This document shows, piece by piece, positions 58,022 through 64,000 of a stretch of 64,000 nt of DNA. How positions within the stretch are numbered: position 1 is the first letter of the stretch; each line of letters opens with the position of its first letter. The notes beneath the pieces were generated by a model. It saw only the letters and a list, made by a program, of their open reading frames with translations. It did no database searches and was not told where the DNA came from. The DNA is from RHKK01 sp964596245 (GTDB lineage Bacteria > Patescibacteriota > Patescibacteriia > 2-12-FULL-60-25). The DNA lies in assembly GCA_964596245.1 (NCBI GenBank), contig CAZQSK010000002.1:62001-126000 (forward strand), given 5' to 3'. Made by a program: the position numbers and the translations under genes.

Positions 58022-58587
58022 ACCCCATCTTTATCTTGGTCGGCCCTTCCGGGGTCGGAAAAAGCACGGTACAGGAACGCCTCCTCGCCGATGGCGACCT
58101 TGGGCTCGTGCGCGCAATCACTACAACCACACGCACTCCCCGACCAGGCGAAGCGGAAGGTGAGAACTTCTTCTTCCTTTCACCGGAGGTATTTCAAGAG
58201 ATGGTAAAAAAAGATGCGTTCGTCGAATGGGTCGAGACGTTCGGCCGCTCCTACGGAACCTCACGCAAAGAATTGGATACAAAGCTCTCTCAGGGACCGG
58301 TTTTGATGATTACGGACATGCGCGGAGCGCATTCAATCCAAAAACAATACCCGAATACACATATCATTTTCTTGGATGCGCCAAGGGAAGACCTGGTTCG
58401 TCGCATCGAAGAACGCCCCGGCACGACGCCGGATGACCTGGAACGTCGCATGAAGCGCATGGATGAAGAAAAGGCCGGTGCACAGGAAGCGGATATCGTG
58501 CTTGAGAACCCTGACGGGAAGCTTGAAGACACCTATCAAGACTTGCACGCCTACATTTCCTCAAGGCTCGCCTCTCGGGTACACTAA
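58018..58587 (+). CDS. gmk: Guanylate kinase
   Basis: 189 residues. P-loop LVGPSGVGKSTVQERLL, the GMP-binding region TTTTRTPRPGEAEGENFFFL, and EWVETFGRSYGTSRKELD. It phosphorylates GMP to GDP. Its ATG overlaps the stop codon of the pseudouridine synthase (ATGA), so the two are coupled. The next gene's -10 box TACACT (58580-58585) overlaps the gmk stop codon. Confidence 0.95.
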   Translation: MNPIFILVGPSGVGKSTVQERLLADGDLGLVRAITTTTRTPRPGEAEGENFFFLSPEVFQEMVKKDAFVEWVETFGRSYGTSRKELDTKLSQGPVLMITDMRGAHSIQKQYPNTHIIFLDAPREDLVRRIEERPGTTPDDLERRMKRMDEEKAGAQEADIVLENPDGKLEDTYQDLHAYISSRLASRVH

Positions 58588-58592
58588 GCGGC

Positions 58593-59477
58593 ATGAAACA
58601 TCTTATTTTTTCTGGTTTAGCCGTATTTTGTTTGGCTTTGGCCGTTCCGGCGCATGCCCAAAGCAATACGCAAACCGTGAACATGCAGGCCTCGACCTTT
58701 GGTACGAGCAAAACAACCGTAAAGGCCGACGGTATCGATAACACCATTCTGTCGGTGTCCGTGAAGAACCTCAATTTCGGTGCGATGGAGGGAGCGACCG
58801 TCCGTCTCGTGTCTTCGCGCGGCGACATGGACGAGATCGTGCCTCAAACCGGAAATGGCGTAACCAATAGCACAGGCCGAGCCAGCTTCTTGGTGCGCTC
58901 ATTACGCAATGGCACCTCAACGTATGAAGCGTATATTAATAACGAACGCTTCCCGCGCACGGTGTCGGTGTACTATCAGCAAGGGCTCTCCTTGATGTTG
59001 AATGTCGGCGCATTGATCAAGATCCCAGACGACAACGACGCCAAGAACCTTTCGGACACGGCCGTCTATTACTATGCATCGAATGGTAAGCGCTATGTCT
59101 TCCCGAATGAGAAGACCTACTTCACCTGGTATCCGGATTTCAACAATGTCCGCATCATCCCTATCGACCAAATGGCATTGATTCCGATCGGCGGAAACAT
59201 CACCTATGCCCCGGCCTCACGCTTGGTCAAATTCCAAACCGATCCGAAGGTCTATCTCCCCACCAAGGGCGGCATCCTGCGCTGGGCAAAGACGGAAGAG
59301 ATCGTACGCACGTGGTTTGGCGCGGATTGGAACAAGAGCGTCGATGACATCAGCGAAGCGTTCTACGTCAATTACAAATTTGGTGAGGTGATCAACGGCC
59401 CGTATGATGTCTCGCTCGAAGTCTTGCGCGACACGGCCCGCACCGTGAACGCCAACCTCGGTCTCGGCAATCCGTAG
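58593..59477 (+). CDS. Secreted Big_1-domain protein with CPR-type tail
   Basis: 294 residues: signal peptide (1-22, ending AHAQS), an invasin/Big_1-like domain (STFGTSKTTVKADGIDNTIL, GATVRLVSSRGDMDEIV, TNSTGRASFLVRS) and a C-terminal part with AVYYYASNGKRYVFPNEKTY, RLVKFQTDPKVYLPTKGG, ILRWAKTEEIVRTWFG and FYVNYKFGEVI. This tail is common in CPR surface proteins. It may display the Big_1 domain on the cell surface. The ATG at 58593 has TACACT seven bases upstream; no Shine-Dalgarno sequence. Confidence 0.85.
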   Translation: MKHLIFSGLAVFCLALAVPAHAQSNTQTVNMQASTFGTSKTTVKADGIDNTILSVSVKNLNFGAMEGATVRLVSSRGDMDEIVPQTGNGVTNSTGRASFLVRSLRNGTSTYEAYINNERFPRTVSVYYQQGLSLMLNVGALIKIPDDNDAKNLSDTAVYYYASNGKRYVFPNEKTYFTWYPDFNNVRIIPIDQMALIPIGGNITYAPASRLVKFQTDPKVYLPTKGGILRWAKTEEIVRTWFGADWNKSVDDISEAFYVNYKFGEVINGPYDVSLEVLRDTARTVNANLGLGNP

Positions 59478-59481
59478 GAAT

Positions 59482-59514
59482 AAAAAATCCCCGACCAGAG
59501 TCGGGGATTTTTTG
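59482..59514. terminator. Bidirectional terminator between Big_1 gene and rplS
   Basis: AAATCCCCGA-CCAGAG-TCGGGGATTT with A-run on the left and T-run on the right; it serves both convergent genes. Confidence 0.9.
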
Positions 59515-59880
59515 TTACGCCTTGGCTTCGCGAAGGGTAACGCTCTTGATCTCGCGCACGCGCTTCTTGGTGTGGCGCATGAAGGTGATGGCCTTACGGC
59601 GAGCCTTCATCATTTTCACGAGTTCAATCTTGGTGATAATCGGGGAAGCGATCGGGAAGATACGCTCGACACCGACACCGTCGGTCACCTTGCGAACGGT
59701 CATAGTCTTAGAGATGCCATTGCCGCCGACTTTAAGCACGAGGCCTTCGAAGACCTGAATACGCTCCTTTTCTTCGCCCTTGGAGCCAACGTCCTTAATT
59801 TTCTGGTGAACGCGGATGGTCATGCCGGTCTCGATCTGAGACGGCTCAATGACGGCCGGAAATGTGGTGATGACGGACAT
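59515..59880 (-). CDS. rplS: 50S ribosomal protein L19
   Basis: 121 residues: VIEPSQIETGMTIRVHQKI, ERIQVFEGLVLKVGGNGISK, TVRKVTDGVGVERIFPIASP and the basic MKARRKAITFMRHTKKRVRE all match bL19, at the 30S/50S interface. The frame is open to 59925, but ATG 59880 (MSVITTFPAV) fits. Its promoter is TTGACG (59920-59925), 17 bases, TAACCT (59897-59902), so it is transcribed separately from uvrA. Confidence 0.95.
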   Translation of the reverse strand: MSVITTFPAVIEPSQIETGMTIRVHQKIKDVGSKGEEKERIQVFEGLVLKVGGNGISKTMTVRKVTDGVGVERIFPIASPIITKIELVKMMKARRKAITFMRHTKKRVREIKSVTLREAKA

Positions 59881-59896
59881 ATGCGGAATGGGGCAA

Positions 59897-59925
59897 AGGT
59901 TAGCCGAGATTGGAAACGGCGTCAA
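59897..59925 (-). promoter_or_regulatory. Promoter of rplS
   Basis: TTGACG, 17-base spacer, TAACCT on the minus strand, in the gap after uvrA. Confidence 0.65.
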
Positions 59926-59928
59926 GGC

Positions 59929-62790
59929 TTAGAGGACTTCCTTCAAATACTTACCGGTCCAGCTCTTTTTATTCTTAGCGATATCCTCCGGACGGCCCTC
60001 GGCCACGACCATGCCACCCTTGAGGCCGCCTTCCGGACCCATGTCGATGACATGGTCAGCCATGCGGATGACATCGAGGTTATGTTCGATGACCAAGACC
60101 GTATTCCCCTTGTCGACCAAGGCATTCAAAACACCCATGAGGCGCTTAATGTCTTCAAAGTGAAGACCCGTGGTCGGTTCGTCGAGGATGTACATGGTGC
60201 GACCCGTAGCGCGACGTGAAAGCTCGGTGGCGAGCTTCACGCGCTGAGCTTCACCGCCCGAAAGCGTGGTGGCCGGCTGGCCAAGACGGACATAGCCGAG
60301 ACCCACCTCATGCAAGACATTCAACTTATCGTAGATGAGCGGCTGATCCGTGAAGAAACGACGCGCCTCTTCTACCGTGAGGTTCAAAATATCCGCGATG
60401 GTCTTCCCGCGCCAGGTGATTTCGAGCGCTTCGGCGTTGTAGCGCTTGCCCTTACATTCGTGACACTCAACATAGACGTCCGGCAAGAACTGCATGGCGA
60501 TCTGCACGTACCCATCACCGCCACACGGCTCACAACGACCACCGCCTTTGACGTTGAAGGAGAACTTACCGGCATCAAAGCCACGCGTTTTGGCTTCCGG
60601 GATCTCGGTGAACAAATCACGAATGGCCGTGAACACGCCGGTGTACGTCGCGGGGTTTGAACGCGGCGTGCGGCCGATCGGCGACTGGTCAACGGACACG
60701 ACCTTATCAAGATGATCCAAGCCTTCGATCTTTTTATGCTCCCCGACCGGATCTTTGGCACCGTAGAAATGGGAGGAAAGCGAGCGACCCAAAATATCGA
60801 GTACTAGCGTGGACTTACCCGAACCCGAAACACCCGACACACACACCAATTGTCCAAGCGGGAACTTCACATCCACGTTTTTGAGGTTGAAAGCGGTCGC
60901 ACCCTTCACGGTGATCGCCTTACCATTTCCCTTGCGGCGCAATTTCGGTGCATCCAATTTCTTTTTACCGGAAAGATACATGCCCGTTTCCGATTCTTTC
61001 ACTTTCTTGATCTCCGCCAATGAGCCCTGGGCGACAATTTCACCGCCGTACTCACCAGCTCCCGGACCGACATCGATGATGTGGTCAGCGGCACGCATCA
61101 CCGCCTCATCGTGCTCGACGACAATCAACGTATTTCCCAAATCACGCAAACGTTTGATGGTGCCGATCAACTTATCGTTGTCGCGTTGATGCAAACCAAT
61201 CGACGGTTCATCCAAAATATACGTCACGCCCGACAATTCGGAACCAAGCTGGGCCGCCAATCGCACACGCTGGGCTTCACCACCCGAAAGCGACATCGCC
61301 GAGCGATCCAAAGTCAGATAGTCCAAGCCCACATCGAGCAAATTGCGCAGACGGCGGCGGATTTCGCCCGAAACCTGGTCAGCCACCAAACGCTCGCGTT
61401 CGCTAAAGCCGGCGATATCTTCTTTTTTCTCGACTTTGGCCTTGGTGATCTTGGACGGCTTGGCTTTGGCTGGACCTTTGCCAAATGATTCAAACAAAAC
61501 GATCAGCTCATCCAAAGGGAGACGCACCAAGTCAGCGATCGTCTTGCCGTTAACCGTAACTGCAAGCGCCTCTTTGCGAAGGCGGTGTCCGCCACAATCC
61601 GGACAGGTCAGCTCACGCATGTACTGCTCGATTTCTTTTTGTACGTATTCGGAATCGGTTTCCTTGTGTTTGGCAGCGAGCATCGCAAGAATGCCTTCGA
61701 ATTCGCCATCACCATTAAACAGGACGCCGAGTGCTTTGGCAGAAAAATCCGCGATCGGCTGATTGATATTGAAACCGTGCTTGGATCCAACCTGCTCAAG
61801 CATCTTCAATTGGGCGGTTTGCGAGCCCGCAATACGCGTCCACGGCTTTACGGCACCCTGAGCAAGCGTGAGACGCTTATTCGGAATCACCAATTCAGGC
61901 TCAAGCACCAATTTGATGCCAAGGCCGGTACACGCAGGACAGGCGCCGTGCGGCGAATTGAAGGAAAAGAGACGTGGTTCAAGCGTCGGCAAACAAATAT
62001 GACACGTGGAGCAGAACAATGACTGCGAGAGCATGTACTCATCACCGTTTTCTTCATCCAAAAGCACGACCATTCCCTTTCCGAGGTCGAGTGCAGCCTT
62101 CACGAGCTCCTGAGCACCCTCGATGACCATAGGCGTCTTCTTTTCGATGCGTGCCATGACGGCCTCAACCGTATGCGGAACCGTTTTGTCGACGCGTGTA
62201 TGCTGCAATTCCTCTATATCGACAAGCGTACCGTCAAAACGCACTTCTTTAGCGCCGGCGTTCTTCGCCATCACGAGTGCGAGCTTGTGCTCGCCCTTTT
62301 GTGCGCGCACCAGCGGAGCCATCAAAAGAATATCGGATGATTTCGCGAGCGTCAGCATCTTCTCGGCAATATCTTTGGGCGACTGCTCGGAAACGGGCGT
62401 ACCACACGTAACGCAATGCGCACGACCCGCGCGAGAGAACAACAAACGAAGGTGATCGTAAATTTCGGTCACGGTTCCGACCGTGGAACGCGGATTATGT
62501 GAAGTGGACTTTTGATCAATGGCGATGGTAGGTGAAAGACCTTCGATCGAGTCGACATCCGGCTTGTCCTGCAATTCCATAAACTGACGCGCATACGACG
62601 ACATGGATTCCATGTAGCGGCGCTGCCCTTCAGCGTGGATGGTATCGAATGCGAGGGATGATTTACCCGAGCCGGAAAGACCGGTCATTACGATGAAGGC
62701 ATTCTTGGGCAAGTCCAAAGAAACGTCCTTCAAATTGTTGACGCGTGCCCCTTTAATCGAAATCGTATTGAGTAACGACTTTGGCGGCAT
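59929..62790 (-). CDS. uvrA: Excinuclease ABC subunit A
   Basis: 953 residues. Two ABC ATPase modules: Walker A GLSGSGKSSLAFDTIHAEGQ and GVSGSGKSTLVLDILGR; signatures LSGGEAQRVRLAAQLG and LSGGEAQRVKLATELS. Zinc Cys are present (CVTCG, CSTCHIC, CPDCGGHR, CEPCGGDG, CHECKGKR). UvrA finds DNA damage for nucleotide-excision repair. The frame is open to 62904 and overlaps the upstream gene there; ATG 62790 (MPPKSLLNTI) fits the family. A possible -10, TAGCGT, lies 10 bases upstream. Confidence 0.96.
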   Translation of the reverse strand: MPPKSLLNTISIKGARVNNLKDVSLDLPKNAFIVMTGLSGSGKSSLAFDTIHAEGQRRYMESMSSYARQFMELQDKPDVDSIEGLSPTIAIDQKSTSHNPRSTVGTVTEIYDHLRLLFSRAGRAHCVTCGTPVSEQSPKDIAEKMLTLAKSSDILLMAPLVRAQKGEHKLALVMAKNAGAKEVRFDGTLVDIEELQHTRVDKTVPHTVEAVMARIEKKTPMVIEGAQELVKAALDLGKGMVVLLDEENGDEYMLSQSLFCSTCHICLPTLEPRLFSFNSPHGACPACTGLGIKLVLEPELVIPNKRLTLAQGAVKPWTRIAGSQTAQLKMLEQVGSKHGFNINQPIADFSAKALGVLFNGDGEFEGILAMLAAKHKETDSEYVQKEIEQYMRELTCPDCGGHRLRKEALAVTVNGKTIADLVRLPLDELIVLFESFGKGPAKAKPSKITKAKVEKKEDIAGFSERERLVADQVSGEIRRRLRNLLDVGLDYLTLDRSAMSLSGGEAQRVRLAAQLGSELSGVTYILDEPSIGLHQRDNDKLIGTIKRLRDLGNTLIVVEHDEAVMRAADHIIDVGPGAGEYGGEIVAQGSLAEIKKVKESETGMYLSGKKKLDAPKLRRKGNGKAITVKGATAFNLKNVDVKFPLGQLVCVSGVSGSGKSTLVLDILGRSLSSHFYGAKDPVGEHKKIEGLDHLDKVVSVDQSPIGRTPRSNPATYTGVFTAIRDLFTEIPEAKTRGFDAGKFSFNVKGGGRCEPCGGDGYVQIAMQFLPDVYVECHECKGKRYNAEALEITWRGKTIADILNLTVEEARRFFTDQPLIYDKLNVLHEVGLGYVRLGQPATTLSGGEAQRVKLATELSRRATGRTMYILDEPTTGLHFEDIKRLMGVLNALVDKGNTVLVIEHNLDVIRMADHVIDMGPEGGLKGGMVVAEGRPEDIAKNKKSWTGKYLKEVL

Positions 62791-62833
62791 GATGGCGGCG
62801 ACGCTACCACCAATCGAAAGGGCTGGCAAGGGC

Positions 62834-64000
62834 CTAGGGCGAACAGGAAGTCCCCAAAGCGCTACGTGGCTTGCATTGCGCAGCGTAATTCTGACCAGGT
62901 TCAAGAAAGGTCCAGTTACGCTCCCCCTCGGCCGGACACCAGGCGCAAGTCATTTCACCCACCGGCGGACCGCTGCAGGCAGGCGGATAGATAAACCCGC
63001 CAGCCGTCGCCCCCGCGCGCAAACAAGGCGTGGTTTCGCTCGCCTCCATATGACAAATCTTAAATGGCGTATCACCAACCTGCTCACAATTATTATTGGA
63101 GCATTGAGAATTCTCGTCGCAAGGCGCACCCGGAGGATTGCCCGACCCTGACCAGCACAACTCCCAGCTCTCAATACATTGCAACCCGGCCTGACAATAC
63201 CGATCCTCGGTACATGGCGCACCACGCTCGCCGGTCGAACAAACTCGAATGTTTACATCGTCTTGATGGAGCTCATGCAAAATCTCTGCATCGCGCGCAA
63301 TCGCTCCTCCGGCAAATCCACCGACAGCCGCAGTGACCGCTCGCCCTCGAACGCGACGCTCTTCCGTAGACTCGGTTAACAAGCTCAGCGGCCCAAGTGG
63401 ATGCGACAAAAGCCCAACGAGTCCGGCCGCTTTACCGCTTCCGATAAAGTCACCACTCAGTTCCGCCCCTTCCACCGTACCCGCTGCTTGAGCTTCGACG
63501 ACGTTCGTAACGGAAAAAATATAATTTCGACCCTCAACACAACGCGTCCCGCCTCCGCAATCGCGATCACTGGTACAACGAGCATTCTTCACAGCCGCTG
63601 GTAAAGAGATGTCCTGGCATTCGATCGGCTCTGGCGGATCAAGTGACAAAATCGTCGTTCGTGGATTGATGGTGGAGAGAATCGTGTACGCGCCGAGCAC
63701 AATCAACATACCGATGAGCGCGTCCTTGATCGTCTCCTTCCCCTGCTGGACGCTGCCGATGCTCGCGCCGAGCAAATAACGAAATCCGCCCCAGACCGTC
63801 ATGACAATCGCGACCACCAAAACGACCGTTACCAAATAACGATACGCGACATTGATGTAATCGGGCAGACCATTCACTTGCGAAACGCCGCCAATAGGCG
63901 TGCCAAGTTTGATCGGAAAAATGGTTGCCGCCTTTCGTTCTTCACACTTCGCAATCATGTCGTCGACGCGCTCTTCACCGAACTCCAAACGCGCGCCACT
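62834..64000 (-). CDS. Pilin/VirB2-like membrane protein with Cys-rich region, 5' end outside window
   Basis: The frame is open to the window edge, and the only candidate starts near there (TTG at 63988) have no support, so the gene probably begins beyond 64000. At least 388 residues are visible. Two membrane helices (YRYLVTVVLVVAIVMTVWGG and DALIGMLIVLGAYTIL) separated by a short loop resemble T4SS pilin/VirB2-like proteins of CPR bacteria. The C-terminal part is Cys-rich (CTSDRDCGGGTRCVEG, CTEDRYCQAGLQCIE, CDENSQCSNNNCEQ), like secreted Dickkopf-type repeats. A role in type IV pili or secretion is likely but unproven. Confidence 0.75.
   Translation of the reverse strand, partial: SGARLEFGEERVDDMIAKCEERKAATIFPIKLGTPIGGVSQVNGLPDYINVAYRYLVTVVLVVAIVMTVWGGFRYLLGASIGSVQQGKETIKDALIGMLIVLGAYTILSTINPRTTILSLDPPEPIECQDISLPAAVKNARCTSDRDCGGGTRCVEGRNYIFSVTNVVEAQAAGTVEGAELSGDFIGSGKAAGLVGLLSHPLGPLSLLTESTEERRVRGRAVTAAVGGFAGGAIARDAEILHELHQDDVNIRVCSTGERGAPCTEDRYCQAGLQCIESWELCWSGSGNPPGAPCDENSQCSNNNCEQVGDTPFKICHMEASETTPCLRAGATAGGFIYPPACSGPPVGEMTCAWCPAEGERNWTFLEPGQNYAAQCKPRSALGTSCSP

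Noticed and set aside
62834..63988. Complete gene starting at the TTG at 63988
   Set aside because: The frame remains open to the window edge and no start signal is visible, so the gene is treated as cut off.
1..64000. CRISPR arrays, insertion sequences, integrases, attachment repeats or a replication origin
   Set aside because: Looked for on both strands; no repeat-spacer pattern, transposase, recombinase, dnaA boxes cluster or long direct repeats were seen.

Overview
This 64-kb window looks like part of a Candidate Phyla Radiation (Patescibacteria) genome, probably close to the Uhrbacteria/Magasanikbacteria group. The evidence is gene content read by eye: a DUF4012 surface protein, a VirB2/pilin-like membrane protein, a secreted Big_1-type protein with a tail common in these bacteria, a threonyl-tRNA synthetase without its TGS domain, a zinc-less L32, a long-form nucleoside diphosphate kinase, and very tight gene packing. 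There is no CRISPR array, transposase, integrase or phage module.

Layout. 1-2363 (-): ribosome recycling factor (cut by the window edge), a BNR-repeat lipoprotein and DNA polymerase III delta'. 2416-7753 (-): four G+C-rich genes, three of them secreted and Cys-rich. 7767-13270 (-): a Wzz-like protein with a degenerate HtrA, a small G+C-rich gene and a 992-residue coiled-coil protein. 13292-15299 (-): smpB, tmRNA, infC, rpmI, rplT. 15354-17177 (+): two membrane proteins. 17174-19087 (-): thrS behind a T-box-like leader. 19155-29119 (-): surface and signalling proteins, including a tandem GGDEF protein, DUF4012 and a glycosyltransferase. 29134-33218: tRNAs Pro, Gly and Phe, an rRNA methyltransferase and a candidate structured RNA. 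33276-36521 (-): a RelA/SpoT-like protein, an Nramp transporter and ndk. 36657-40760 (+): rpmF-nusB-rnc, pyrE, gpsA; tRNA-Arg lies between on the other strand. 40761-47454 (-): an ECF sigma factor, a giant membrane-anchored alpha-2-macroglobulin and a MEMO-like protein in one overlapping operon. 47543-54259: hflX, cca, superoxide dismutase and an SH3 protein, interleaved with small G+C-rich genes. 54333-64000: an ABC-F ATPase, DUF4239, tRNA-Ile(UAU), a pseudouridine synthase, gmk, rplS, uvrA and a pilin-like protein.

The most striking pattern is that two kinds of gene alternate. The ordinary genes mostly have no Shine-Dalgarno sequence; a -10 box (TANNNT) often sits only 6-9 bases before the start codon, so their mRNAs should be leaderless. 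Fourteen other genes have G/C in nearly every third codon position, a Shine-Dalgarno sequence (usually strong), frequent GTG or TTG starts, mostly TGA stops, and often an intrinsic terminator whose hairpin contains the stop codon. Most encode secreted, membrane or unrecognised proteins; pyrE is the only familiar one. They look like self-contained one-gene cassettes set among the conserved genes.

Functionally the window mixes translation and RNA maintenance (frr, infC, rpmI, rplT, rpmF, rplS, smpB, tmRNA, thrS, cca, rnc, rluD-like, rlmI-like, hflX, ABC-F) with DNA repair and replication (uvrA, holB), a few nucleotide and lipid enzymes (pyrE, ndk, gmk, gpsA) and a large set of cell-surface proteins. 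Starts were chosen from the -10/start spacing, Shine-Dalgarno sequences and family N-termini. No computation or database search was run.
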